Origin: AP-15 sp963796155
GTDB taxonomy: Bacteria; Pseudomonadota; Alphaproteobacteria; ATCC43930; CGMCC-115725
DNA length: 64,000 nucleotides
Assembly (NCBI GenBank): GCA_963796155.1
Contig: CAWCKT010000008.1
Location: 136,526 to 200,525, forward strand
Direction: 5' to 3'
Positions 8,295 through 16,853 of this stretch are shown piece by piece. The position numbers were made by a program, and so were the translations under genes. Each line of letters starts with the position of its first letter. The first letter of the stretch is position 1. The notes beneath the pieces were generated by a model. That model did no database searches, had not been told where the DNA came from, and saw nothing but the letters and a program-made list of their open reading frames with translations.

Positions 8295-9158
8295 ATGCCC
8301 TATGCCCATCCCGAGGCGCTCGTCGGTACCGACTGGCTCGCCGCACATCTCGGTGATCCGCACGTCCGGGTCGCCGACGCGTCGTTCAAACTGCCGGGGA
8401 TTACCCCGACCGCGTGGCAGGATTACGAGCGCGGCCACATCCCGGGTGCGGTGTTCTTCGACATCGACGACATCGCCGAGCCCGGCACGAGCCTGCCGCA
8501 CATGATCCCGCCGCCCGAGCTCTTCGGGCGCAAGATCGGCGCACTCGGTATCGGCGACGATGACCGGGTCGTCGTTTATGACGGTGCCGGCCTCTCCTCG
8601 GCCGGGCGCGCCTGGTGGATGCTGCGCCTCTTCGGGCATCACGATGTCGCGGTCCTCGACGGCGGCCTGCCGAAATGGCGGGCCGAGGGACGGCCGCTCG
8701 AGACTGCGCCGCCGAGCCCCCCGCGGCGCCGTTTCACGGCGCGGTTCGACCCGGCACTGGTCCGCGACAAGCGCGCGCTGATCGAGAACCTGGCGAGCCG
8801 GCGAGAGCAGGTCGTCGACGCTCGCGCCGCCGGCCGCTTCGACGGCAGCGCGCCCGAAGCCCGGCCCGGCCTGCGCGGCGGCCATATCCCGGGCAGCCGC
8901 AATCTCCCCTATGAGCGGGTGACCGATCCGCACACCCGCCAGCTGCGCAACGCCGAGGAGCTGTCGCAGCTGTTCCGCGATGCCGGGGTGGCGCTCGACC
9001 GGCCGATCGTGACGAGCTGCGGTTCCGGCGTCACCGCCTGCGCGCTCGCCTTCGCGCTGCACCTGATCGGGCACCCCGGTGCTGCCGTTTACGACGGGTC
9101 GTGGTCCGAATGGGGCCTGCCGGGCGATACGCCGATCGAGACGGGACCGGCACGGTGA
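8295..9158 (+). CDS. sseA: 3-mercaptopyruvate/thiosulfate sulfurtransferase
   Basis: A 287-residue tandem-rhodanese protein: an N-terminal inactive domain (HIPGAVFFDID, SSAGRAWWMLR, VLDGGLPKW) and a C-terminal catalytic domain (GGHIPGSRNLPY) with the active-site loop CGSGVTA at about C242. The CGSGVTA loop favours 3-mercaptopyruvate over thiosulfate as sulfur donor. ATG 8295 directly follows the alaX stop. The last codons overlap the GTG of the acetyltransferase gene by 4 nt (GTGA), so three genes form one unit. Role in cysteine/sulfur metabolism is from family knowledge. Confidence 0.9.
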   Translation: MPYAHPEALVGTDWLAAHLGDPHVRVADASFKLPGITPTAWQDYERGHIPGAVFFDIDDIAEPGTSLPHMIPPPELFGRKIGALGIGDDDRVVVYDGAGLSSAGRAWWMLRLFGHHDVAVLDGGLPKWRAEGRPLETAPPSPPRRRFTARFDPALVRDKRALIENLASRREQVVDARAAGRFDGSAPEARPGLRGGHIPGSRNLPYERVTDPHTRQLRNAEELSQLFRDAGVALDRPIVTSCGSGVTACALAFALHLIGHPGAAVYDGSWSEWGLPGDTPIETGPAR

Positions 9159-9725
9159 CCATCCTCGAAGACGTCATCACCTATCTCGAAATGCTGGCGC
9201 GGCCTGCCGGGCGACGGGCACCGGCGCCGCTGGAGAAGCTCGCAGTGATGCGGGCAGAGGGGTGCACGGTCTCATTCTACCGCTACCTCTACGACACCGT
9301 CGGCGCGCCATGGCTGTGGTTCGAGCGCCGGATCATCGACGACCCCGCACTCGCCGCGCAGATCGGGAAGCCGACGATCGAGATCTTTGTCTTATACGTG
9401 CGCGGCGTTCCCGCGGGCTTCTTCGAGCTCGACACCGCCGCACCGCGCGAGACCAAGCTTTGCTATTTCGGCCTCGTCCCCGACTTCATCGGCCGCCGGC
9501 TCGGCCCCTACCTGTTGCAGGCGGCGATCGACCGCGCCTGGTCGCGGCCGATCGACCGATTTTGGCTGCACACCTCGACCTTCGATCACCCCAAAGGCGC
9601 TGCGCGTCTATCAGCAGGCCGGCTTTGTCGTCTATGCGCGCCGCGCCGTGTCGTTCGAGGATCCGCGCGAGCGCGGTATCCTGCCGCGCACCCTCGGCCA
9701 TCGGCTATTGCCGGCCCTCGACTAG
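9155..9725 (+). pseudogene. GNAT N-acetyltransferase with +1 frameshift
   Basis: GTG 9155 opens VTILEDVITYLEMLARP and continues through the acetyl-CoA-binding region (GLVPDFIGRRLGPYLLQAAI) and SRPIDRFWLHTSTFDHP. At about 9590-9597 (CCCCAAAGGCGC) the frame breaks; reading on one base over gives ALRVYQQAGFVVYARR and the stop at 9723-9725. Removing one A restores a single protein of about 189 residues with the standard GNAT end. The break lies in a short homopolymer, so a sequencing indel is a real alternative to a pseudogene. Coupled by GTGA overlap to sseA; substrate unknown. Confidence 0.8.
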
Positions 9726-9870
9726 GGTGCCCGCGGACCAGCGTCGCCGCGCGTAGCGCAGGGGTCATTAAGGGGGGGCCCATCCAGCAACGCCGCAATC
9801 ATCGAAGGCGCCTACATGGGCGTGCCATCGAAAATGCCTCGGGTAGCGTGCTGAATTACGCAACGATCGA

Positions 9871-10056
9871 GTGATCGGCGGCGGCAGTGTCGGCAATCCC
9901 GGACCGAGCTGGCACGTCACGGGGACCGGCGACTACAACGGCACCGGCCAGAAGGACATCCAGTTCCAGAATTCGAGCGGTGCCGTCGCGGTCCGGGAGG
10001 TCAGCGGCACCAGCGTCATCGGCAGCGGCAGCTTCGGCAACCCCGGCCCGACCTGA
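9871..10056 (+). pseudogene. Orphan FG-GAP/VCBS-like repeat remnant
   Basis: Two repeat units can be read: GNPGPSWHVTGTGDYNGTG, then IQFQNSSGAVAVREVSGTSV and GSGSFGNPGPT, with a stop (TGA) exactly where the next unit would have the Trp of GPTWHV. This is the 'GNPGP-WH-GTGDFNGDG-DI-Q-N' repeat found in large secreted alphaproteobacterial proteins with FG-GAP-like propellers. Only about 60 codons survive, with no signal peptide or other domain. The Trp codon TGG changed to TGA ends the frame. The surrounding 9726-10099 region holds nothing else I can name. Confidence 0.6.
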
Positions 10057-10099
10057 CACGTGTGACGAGAGTGGTCCCGCGACGGTCAGGCCGCTAACG

Positions 10100-10921
10100 C
10101 TAACCGGGTGCGAGGCGGCCCACACCTTCGAGGACCTCGTCCCAGTCGTCCACCTCGCGATCCTGCGGGTGGACCATGACATGCTGGACGCCGGCCGCTT
10201 CATAGGCGGAGACCCGGTCGCGCATCATGCCGACATCCTTGCCGTCCCAGTGCGAGCGCACCGAGATCGTGAAGGACGGCTCGGGCCGGTCGCGGCGCAG
10301 GCGCTTGACCACCTCGCCGGCCTGCTGTGGCGTCACCTGGCTGCCGTGCCAGCCATCGCCGATGCGTACCGTGCGGCGGTGCGCCGCCTCGGAGCGGCTG
10401 CCGTGCCACATCGGGATGTGGCTGACCGGCTGCGGCAGCATTGTCATGTCTTTGACCACCGCCGGTATGTATTTGGCGTCGAAATTGACCGGGTCCTGCG
10501 ACCATACCGCGCGCATCAGCGCTATGCCCTCGTCCATGCGCCGGCCGCGCTCGTGGAACGGCACGCCGAGAGCGGCAAATTCCGGCTCGAGCCAGCCGAC
10601 GCCGACACCAAGGACCAACCGCCCGCCCGACAAATTGTGCAGGGTCGACAATTCCTTGGCGAGCGGCAGCGGATGGCGCATCGGCAGCACGATGACGCTG
10701 GTCCCGAGCCGCACCCGCTCGGTCACCGAGGCGACCCAGGTCAGGGTCAGGATCGGATCGTAGAACAACGGCGAGCGCGGAAACTGCGCGCGCGGCACGA
10801 TGATGTGCTCGCTGACCCACACGTCGCTTAAGCCCAGCGCCTCCGCACGTTGCGCATGGCGCTTGATCAATGCCGGCGTGGCCTTCGATCCCGCCTGCGG
10901 CAGGTGCATTCCGAGTTGCAT
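10100..10921 (-). CDS. LLM-class flavin-dependent oxidoreductase
   Basis: A 273-residue luciferase-like monooxygenase of the F420/FMN-dependent TIGR03619 kind. It begins MQLGMHLPQAG and contains GLSDVWVSEHI, RVRLGTSVIVLPMRHPL, LSGGRLVLGVGVGWLEPEF and PMWHGSRSEAAHRR, all standard for the family. The fold is a TIM barrel and the cofactor is F420 or FMN; the substrate is unknown. It is divergent from the SDR at 10984 with 62 nt between, so a shared bidirectional promoter is likely. Confidence 0.85.
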   Translation of the reverse strand: MQLGMHLPQAGSKATPALIKRHAQRAEALGLSDVWVSEHIIVPRAQFPRSPLFYDPILTLTWVASVTERVRLGTSVIVLPMRHPLPLAKELSTLHNLSGGRLVLGVGVGWLEPEFAALGVPFHERGRRMDEGIALMRAVWSQDPVNFDAKYIPAVVKDMTMLPQPVSHIPMWHGSRSEAAHRRTVRIGDGWHGSQVTPQQAGEVVKRLRRDRPEPSFTISVRSHWDGKDVGMMRDRVSAYEAAGVQHVMVHPQDREVDDWDEVLEGVGRLAPG

Positions 10922-10983
10922 CTCTCGTTCTCCCGTGTTGGTCTTCGCTAATCATATGCCTGTGCTGACAGGAAGGGGCAGCG

Positions 10984-11748
10984 ATGCGGTTCACCGACAA
11001 GGTTGCGCTGATCACCGCGTTCGCCAACGGGATCGGCCGCGCGACCGCCGACATCATGGCGCGCGAAGGTGCGGTCGTCGTCGGCGTCGACAATCACCAG
11101 GGCCGCCTCGAGGAGGCGGTCGCGGCGTTGCGCAAGACAGGCGGCAAGGCGCACGGACGGCTCTGCGACGCGCTCGATGCGGGCGCGGTGGAGGCGACGG
11201 TCGCCTCGGTCGCGAGGGAGTTCGGTTCGATCGACATCCTGGTCAACGCGGTCGGCGGCAGCACGATCATCGCGAACTCCGGCGCCGCGGTCGACGAGCT
11301 GAGCTTTGCCGAATGGCAGCGGCTGATCGCCTTCAATCTCGATGGAACCTTTCTCTTCACCCACGCGGTGGCGCCAATCATGAAGCGGCAGCGCCGCGGC
11401 AAGATCGTCAACCTCGCCTCGATCGCCGGCCGCGGCTTGAGCCCGACGAGCAGCAGCGCCTATGCCGCGGCCAAGGGCGGGATCATCGCTTTCACGCGCA
11501 AGCTCGCCTTCGAACTCGGACCCTTCGGCGTAACGATCAACGCGATCGCGCCAAGTCTGACCTTGACCGAGCGGATCCGTCCGCATTGGGAGAAGCGGAC
11601 ACCAGAGGCGCAGGCGGCGGAGATCGCGCGCACCCCACTGCGCCGCGTCGCCGAGGCGGCCGATCAGGCCAAGGTCATCTGCTTTCTGGCGTCGAGCGAC
11701 GCCGATTTCGTGACCGGCGTCACGATCGATGTAACCGGAGGGAATTGA
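10984..11748 (+). CDS. SDR-family oxidoreductase
   Basis: A 254-residue classical short-chain dehydrogenase. The cofactor loop reads TAFANGIG rather than TGxxxGIG, so the first glycine is replaced by alanine. NAVGG, NLASIAG (Ser) and YAAAKGG (Tyr/Lys) are intact, as is the C-terminal FVTGVTIDVTGGN. It is likely a 3-oxoacyl-ACP reductase-like or sterol/ring-substrate enzyme, but the substrate cannot be read off. The alpha/beta hydrolase starts 5 nt downstream, suggesting a small catabolic operon. Confidence 0.85.
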   Translation: MRFTDKVALITAFANGIGRATADIMAREGAVVVGVDNHQGRLEEAVAALRKTGGKAHGRLCDALDAGAVEATVASVAREFGSIDILVNAVGGSTIIANSGAAVDELSFAEWQRLIAFNLDGTFLFTHAVAPIMKRQRRGKIVNLASIAGRGLSPTSSSAYAAAKGGIIAFTRKLAFELGPFGVTINAIAPSLTLTERIRPHWEKRTPEAQAAEIARTPLRRVAEAADQAKVICFLASSDADFVTGVTIDVTGGN

Positions 11749-11753
11749 CGGCG

Positions 11754-12440
11754 ATGACGACCTTCGTTCTGATCCACGGCTCTTATCAGGGCGGGTGGAT
11801 CTGGCAGCGCGTGGCGGCTCGGCTGCGCGCCGCCGGGCATGCGGTCTATGCCCCGACACTGGACGGCTGCGCCGAGCGCAAGCATCAGGTCCGCCCCGGC
11901 ATCACCACCGAGACGCACGCGGTCGAGATCGCCGAGCTGCTGTTCTACGAAGATTTGCGCGACGTCGTGATGGTGGGCACGAGCTCGGGCGGCATGGTGC
12001 TGTGCCGCGCCGCGGAGGCGGCGCGCGAGCGGATCGGCCGATTGGTCCTCGTCGACGCGCTGGCGCTCTTCGACGGGGAGCGGATCCGCGACATCGTCAG
12101 GCGCTCCACCGCCGTTCCGAGTGGGCTCACCGCGGGGCCGTCGCGCGAGGACGCGGAAACCCGGCTCTTCGCCGATCTCGACCCGGCGACGCGCGGCTGG
12201 GCGCTCGAGCGTTATACGTTGCACCCGATCGGGATCTACGAGCACCCAGTCCAGCTGGAGAGCTTTTGGACACAGCCCTGGGCGGCAACGGTGATCTGGT
12301 GCCGCCGCGCGGTCAATCCGGGCGAGTTGCATCAGCGCCGCGCCGCCGAGCGGCTCCGTGCCGAATGGTTCGAGCTCGACACCGGCCATTATCCGATGCT
12401 CAGCATGCCGGACGAGCTGACCGCGCTGCTGACCAGGTAG
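11754..12440 (+). CDS. Alpha/beta-fold hydrolase
   Basis: A 228-residue hydrolase starting MTTFVLIHGSYQGGWIWQRV, with the HG oxyanion motif, the nucleophile elbow GTSSGG (Ser in MVGTSSGGMVL) and the C-terminal catalytic His in LDTGHYPMLS. This resembles the pyrethroid/salicylate-esterase-like group in which HG..GGW.W is followed by a long cap. ATG 11754 lies 5 nt after the SDR stop, so they are coexpressed. The gene ends convergent with the heme-binding protein gene 15 nt away. Confidence 0.85.
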   Translation: MTTFVLIHGSYQGGWIWQRVAARLRAAGHAVYAPTLDGCAERKHQVRPGITTETHAVEIAELLFYEDLRDVVMVGTSSGGMVLCRAAEAARERIGRLVLVDALALFDGERIRDIVRRSTAVPSGLTAGPSREDAETRLFADLDPATRGWALERYTLHPIGIYEHPVQLESFWTQPWAATVIWCRRAVNPGELHQRRAAERLRAEWFELDTGHYPMLSMPDELTALLTR

Positions 12441-12455
12441 TCGTCAGGTTCCCGA

Positions 12456-12947
12456 TCACTTGAGCTGATCGGCGACCTTGTCGAGGCCGGCCTTGGAGCA
12501 AGCCTCGTCCTTCTCACCGCCCGGCGCGCCGGAAACCCCGACAGCCCCGATCACCTCGTCGCCGACCTTGATCGGCAAGGCACCCTGGGCGGCGACGATC
12601 CCGGTCAGGTGCAGCGCGCCGCTGGTCGGATTATCCTTGACACGCTGCGCGAACTCGCCCGAGGGGATGCGGAAGGTGCGCGCGGTGTAGGCCTTCTTCT
12701 GGCTGTTCTCCATCGTGTGCGGCGGGGCGCCGTCGCCGCGCAACGCGACGAGCACCTCGCCGTCGCGACCCAGCACATGGACTGAGACGTGATAGCCCTC
12801 TTTCGTGCAGGTCTCGAGCGCGGTCTGCGCGATGGTCAGCGCCATCGAAGCCGACAGGCTCTTTTCGTTGAGCAATTGCGCACTCGCAGGCGAGGCGAGC
12901 GCGGAGGCGAGGCCGATGACGGCGAGGCGGTTCAGTGGCGCGGACAT
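12456..12947 (-). CDS. Secreted GlcG/HbpS-type heme-binding protein
   Basis: 163 residues from ATG 12945-12947; an in-frame upstream start at 12983 would add 12 residues ahead of the signal peptide. The N-terminus MSAPLNRLAVIGLASALASPASA is a Sec signal peptide. The mature protein is a GlcG/DUF336 domain: LTIAQTALETCTKEGYHVSV, DGAPPHTMENSQKKAYTA, GALPIKVGDEVIGAVGVSGA. Proteins of this family bind heme or small acids in the periplasm. Two extra Cys residues (ETCTKEG and DEACSKAG) may form a disulfide. A longer frameshifted relative lies just upstream. Confidence 0.85.
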   Translation of the reverse strand: MSAPLNRLAVIGLASALASPASAQLLNEKSLSASMALTIAQTALETCTKEGYHVSVHVLGRDGEVLVALRGDGAPPHTMENSQKKAYTARTFRIPSGEFAQRVKDNPTSGALHLTGIVAAQGALPIKVGDEVIGAVGVSGAPGGEKDEACSKAGLDKVADQLK

Positions 12948-13102
12948 GCTACAGGCCCTCCCTTTAAATTGCGATCGCCGCATTACTCGATGCGGTCGTG
13001 GACGCCCAGGCTACCACATCCGAGCGCCACGGCCTTGGCGGACCATTCGATGATCCCGCGACGCCGCGTGGTGGAAGGCTTCCAGAGAGGTTTACAGCGG
13101 GG

Positions 13103-13928
13103 TCAGTGCACCGGGGGCAGCGTGCTGACGTTGGGCGTATTGATGCAGGTCGGGTGGCCGAAGCCGCTCGCGCTGGCGCCCACATCCCCATTCGGGTTGA
13201 GCAGGCCGTCGCCGGACTTCGACGAAATGTCGAAGATGATGTTGTCGGGCCGCGCCGGATCGCCCGACACGCCAGGAACACCCCCCAGCCCGTCGAGCCC
13301 CAGATTGTGGCGCAGGTTCCAGGCGACACTGTGGTCGGTGCACGAAGTGTCTCCGCTGACGCCGATGCCGCCCAATCTGACGCCGCCGCTATAGGCGGCG
13401 AGCCCGCCGCCGAAGACGTTGACGCCGCCAATGCGCTGGCCGACCATCGGATCTTGCGGCGTGCCGTAATGATCCGAATCGCCATCGTAAGCGATGCGTG
13501 GATCGACCGGATTGCTGTGCTGCAGGCCGTAGAGGCTGCCGCCGGGCTGCACGGCCGCGTATAGATTAGCGGTCGACAACACGAGACCCGTGCCGTTCAA
13601 TCTGCTGCCGTTGCTCAGGCTGAAATCGTTAGCCGTATTCGCCTTTTGTGCCGAGATCACGCGACTGCCCAGCCACTCCGAGGTAAAATCGCTCCCGGAA
13701 AATGCAACGGCGCAGACCGTGCCGTCGACCGAGACCAACGTCGCCCACATGTTGTTGCCGAGACCGCCGTTGTTGTTGCTGGGTGCAACAGCTTTTATCA
13801 GCGCTGTCTTCAGCTGCGTCCAACTCGGAAGGCTCGAGCAGCCGTTATTACCGGCAAAGGACCGGTGCGGCCAGTGCAGATATGCCGAGCCCGATGACGG
13901 CAGAGATTACCGAGCGTTGGATGTTCAT
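13103..13928 (-). pseudogene. Second, longer GlcG-like secreted protein with frameshift
   Basis: ATG 13926-13928 starts a signal peptide (MNIQRSVISAVIGLGISALA) that reads into a stop at CCGGTAATAA. Shifting one base at about 13858-13863 (CCTTTGCC) gives A-G-N-N-G-C-S-S-L-P-S-W-T-Q-L and then an open frame to 13103. The body has the DUF336 pattern: WATLVSVDGTVCAVAFSG, SRVISAQKANTANDFSL, GGVNVFGGGLAAYSGGVRLGGIGVSGD. Four or more cysteines are present in the mature part. One extra T explains the break. It is a paralogue of the neighbouring 163-residue protein, about 100 residues longer. Confidence 0.7.
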
Positions 13929-14182
13929 TCTGCTCCCCCCTTTTTCCGATGGTATCCAATCGGCGAGACCTGCGGCGCTCTCCGATCGCCCGAGCCGCAG
14001 GGAATTGTCGGCCGCCGATTTTCGACGCAACCGACAATCTAACCGATGTTACGGATAATAGAATGCCCCTGTCCAGATTAACCAATTTTGCGGTAACGGT
14101 CCGCTCTCGCGTTGCGCATCGGCGGAAGCTGTGCCTACATCGGCAAAATCTGCCGTTTGGGCGTTACGGGGGAGGAGCACAG

Positions 14183-14587
14183 ATGACGATGGATACCGCT
14201 TTCTGGTCGCCGCGCATGCTGTCGGTCTTGCGGATCGTGACGGCGCTGCTCTTTATCCAGCACGGGACGCAGAAGTTTTTCGGGTTTCCGGGCCCGGGTC
14301 CGGCCTTGACCCCACTGCTCGTTGTCCAAGGCATACTCGAGCTCGGGGGCGGCATCCTCCTTCTCGTCGGATTCCTTACCCGGCCCGTCGCCTTCATCCT
14401 CTCAGGCGATATGGCGGTCGCCTATTTCATGAGACATGTTCCGCGAGGCTTCTTTCCCCTGCTCAACGGGGGCGAGTTGGCTGTCCTGTTTTGCTTTGTC
14501 TTCCTTTACCTCTTCGTCGCCGGCGGCGGGGTTTGGAGCGTCGACGCGCAGCGCTCAGGCAGGCGCGCGCTCCTTGCGGCGACCTAG
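14183..14587 (+). CDS. DoxX-family membrane protein
   Basis: A 134-residue integral membrane protein with four predicted helices: LSVLRIVTALLFIQHGTQKF, a glycine-rich second helix starting LLVVQGILELGGG, then PVAFILSGDMAVAYFMRH and GELAVLFCFVFLYLFVAGGG. The GTQK/FGFPG loop is typical of DoxX/DoxD family members linked to quinone or thiol redox. GGAGG precedes ATG 14183. The 3' end overlaps the convergent VOC gene by 33 nt. Confidence 0.9.
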   Translation: MTMDTAFWSPRMLSVLRIVTALLFIQHGTQKFFGFPGPGPALTPLLVVQGILELGGGILLLVGFLTRPVAFILSGDMAVAYFMRHVPRGFFPLLNGGELAVLFCFVFLYLFVAGGGVWSVDAQRSGRRALLAAT

Positions 14588-15112
14588 CTCCTCGATCCTT
14601 GCCTTCATCTCGGGGCCAGGCCAGTCTTCGAGCAGCCAGCCCGGCAGCGGGTCGCCGGGTCCGCTGACCCTCAGCGCTTCGTCCTCGTCGGCCCGGCCTT
14701 CGGGGAATAACTCCAGCGCGTGGGGCAGCTCGTAGTAGATCTCGAGCGTGTTGCCGTCGGGATCGGCAAAATAGAAGCTGCGCTGATTGATGTGGTTGGT
14801 GGCCCGCAGGATCTCGACACCGCTGCCTACGAGGTGAGTGTAGGCGTCACGCAATGCCGCGTAGCTGCCGACCTGGAAGGCGATGTGCCCGAGCCCGATC
14901 TGCCCGCGCTGTGGCCGCTGCGCCGTTTCGGGCGCCGGATGCTGGCCGATGTCCAGGGTGTGGAAATTGTCGCCCAAGGTCATGAAGACGCCGCCGTGCT
15001 CGGGGTCTTCCTCGGCGATCACGAAGCCGAGCACGTCGCGGTAGAACCGCTTCGAGACCTCCTGGTCGGCAACCCTCAGATTGACGTGGCCGATGCCTTT
15101 CAGTTTGATCAT
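14555..15112 (-). CDS. VOC-family (glyoxalase/extradiol dioxygenase-like) protein
   Basis: 185 residues with a paired betaalphabetabetabeta VOC core: MIKLKGIGHVNLRVADQEVSK..FY.DVLGF, LGHIAFQV and YFADPDGNTLEIYYE. The metal ligands expected for the fold are present: His9 (GHVNL), His of GHIAF and Glu of LEIYYE. The C-terminal 45 residues are a tail ending LGRRKERAPA. It may act as a glyoxalase, dioxygenase or binding protein. The 3' end runs 33 nt into the convergent DoxX gene. Confidence 0.85.
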   Translation of the reverse strand: MIKLKGIGHVNLRVADQEVSKRFYRDVLGFVIAEEDPEHGGVFMTLGDNFHTLDIGQHPAPETAQRPQRGQIGLGHIAFQVGSYAALRDAYTHLVGSGVEILRATNHINQRSFYFADPDGNTLEIYYELPHALELFPEGRADEDEALRVSGPGDPLPGWLLEDWPGPEMKARIEELGRRKERAPA

Positions 15113-15422
15113 GTCGTCCTCCGTGGCCTTTCTTCATCGCGCGTCCCGGAGGTTATGCGCGCGGCGCTGACGCGGCAAGGCAAGTCCGAAGGCAAAAAGG
15201 GGACCGACCTATTGCTGTCCGCATAAAATTGCCTAATTCATATTCCATCCCTCAAAAAGGGCAGGGTAGGCGGCAACGCTTCAGGTTGTCGGAATTACAA
15301 CCTGAGAGAGAGTTCTCGCGCTAGATTTGCGGCAGACTCAGCTTCCAGTAATAAATGACTTAATGACACGTTGTAGCTTTCGGCCCATCGCGGGTCCCGG
15401 GCAAGTGTACGAGCCGGGTAGA
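15113..15422. other. 310-nt intergenic, no feature recognised
   Basis: This stretch lies between the start of the VOC gene and the left end of the IS481 element. It is less GC-rich than its surroundings around 15220-15360. It should contain the VOC promoter. I see no coding potential or RNA gene. Confidence 0.4.
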
Positions 15423-15426
15423 TTGG

Positions 15427-16720
15427 TAACAGAATTGACCGGATGGATAGGTGACAGGTTGAACGACCGGCGGGAGGGCCTGCCGATGCCGTGGAAAGCG
15501 ACCTGTCAGATGGACGAACGCACCAGTTTATCGCTCGGGTTTTGGCGGGCGGGGATGAGATGGCAGCGCTGTGCCGGGAGTATGGGATCAGCCGCAAGAC
15601 TGGCTACAAGTGGCTCGGGCGGTATCGCGCCGAGGGAGCAACGGGCTTGCGGGAACGCTCGCACGCGCGTTGCGGCACGGTCAAGCGCATGATGTCGCGG
15701 TGGTGCAAGCGGTGCTGGAGTTGCGCGAGCGCTGGCGACATTGGGGTCCGAAGAAGCTGCGGGTGAAGCTGGGTGAGCGGCATCCGGAGCTGCCGGTTCC
15801 GGCGGCCAGCACGATCGGGGATTGGCGCGGCGTGAAGGACTGGTTGGGCGAGCGCGTCGGCGCCGGCACTGTCCGCCTTACACCCGGCCGTTTGCGGCGG
15901 TGGCGGCAGCCAATGACGTGTGGTGCACCGACTTCAAGGGCTGGTTCCGCACCGCGGACGGCCGGCGGTGCGATCCGTTCACCTTGAGCGACGCGCACAG
16001 CCGTTATCTGCTGCGCTGTCAGGCGGTGGCCCGCCCGATGCCACTGGCGATCCGTTCGGACAACGGTCCGCCTTTTGCCTCGCCTGGGGTGGGCGGCTTG
16101 TCGCGGCTGGCGGTCTGGTGGATCAAGCTCGGCATCCGGCCCGAGCGGATCGTCGCCGGCAAGCCGCAGCAGAATGGGCGGCACGAGCGGGTTCATCGCA
16201 CGCTCAACGAAGAGACCGCAGCGCCGCCAGCCGGCAGCTTGCCGGCCCAGCAGCGGCGCTTCGACGACTTTCGAGAGGTCTACAACAACCAGCGGCCACA
16301 CGAGGCGCTGGGGCAACAGACGCCGGCCTCGGTATACCAGCCCTCGCCGCGGCCCTACCCGAACCGGATTGACGATCCGAGCTACGGCGCCGATGTCGCG
16401 GTCCGTCATGTACGCAGCAACGGCCAGATCAAATGGGCCGGCGAATTGATCTTTGTTGGCGAAGCGCTGATTGGTGAACCGGTTGGCGTCGTCGAGACCG
16501 AAGGGGGCGACTGGCTGGTGCGCTATGCGGATGTCGAGCTCGGATACATCCACCCCCAGCGCCGCCGGCTCCGGCCCGGTCCGCTGCATGCCGCCAACAG
16601 GCCTGTGGATTTGATGGAGATCGCTGCCGCGATCCCCACAACCCCACAGGCCCATCAACCGCAACATCCTTGATGTTAAATCGATCAAGATGTCACCCAT
16701 CCAGCCGGTTCAATCTGTCA
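15427..16720 (+). mobile_element. Decayed IS481-family insertion sequence
   Basis: An element of about 1.3 kb bounded by imperfect terminal inverted repeats. The left end at 15427-15456 (TAACAGAATTGACCGG...) and the reverse complement of the right end at 16691-16720 (TGACAGATTGAACCGG...) agree at 24 of 30 positions, both finishing in GGTGACA. It encloses a broken DDE transposase of the IS481 type. I could not see a convincing target-site duplication, which fits an old, decaying copy. It separates the VOC/DoxX region from the MFS gene. Confidence 0.8.
15486..16673 (+). pseudogene. IS481 transposase, multiply frameshifted
   Basis: The protein must be read through at least three frames. Frame one gives MPWKATCQMDER; frame two gives FIARVLAGGDEMAALCREYG and ISRKTGYKWLGRYR (N-terminal helix-turn-helix); another gives VLELRERWRHWGPKKLR; the last, from about 15865, gives PPYTRPFAAVAAANDVWCTD, SDAHSRYLLRCQ, RSDNGPPFAS and QQNGRHERVHRTLN. 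The DDE residues (D of WCTD, D of RSDNG, E of RHERV) are visible, but about 20 residues are missing between RCQAVARP and LAIRSDNG. It cannot encode an active transposase. Confidence 0.85.
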
Positions 16721-16853
16721 CCCCTCAATCGGAACAAGCCCGGCCGGTTGGAATGGCAGCCATCGCGAAGACGCAGGCAATATCGCTCCGGTGGCTACCG
16801 CGCTCGGGTTATTCTCGCGTCACAGCCGACGCCGGTCGCGCAGGAGCGAAGTC

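Noticed and set aside
9887..10831. 314-codon plus-strand frame
   Set aside because: It is antisense to the LLM oxidoreductase and begins inside the repeat remnant in the wrong frame.
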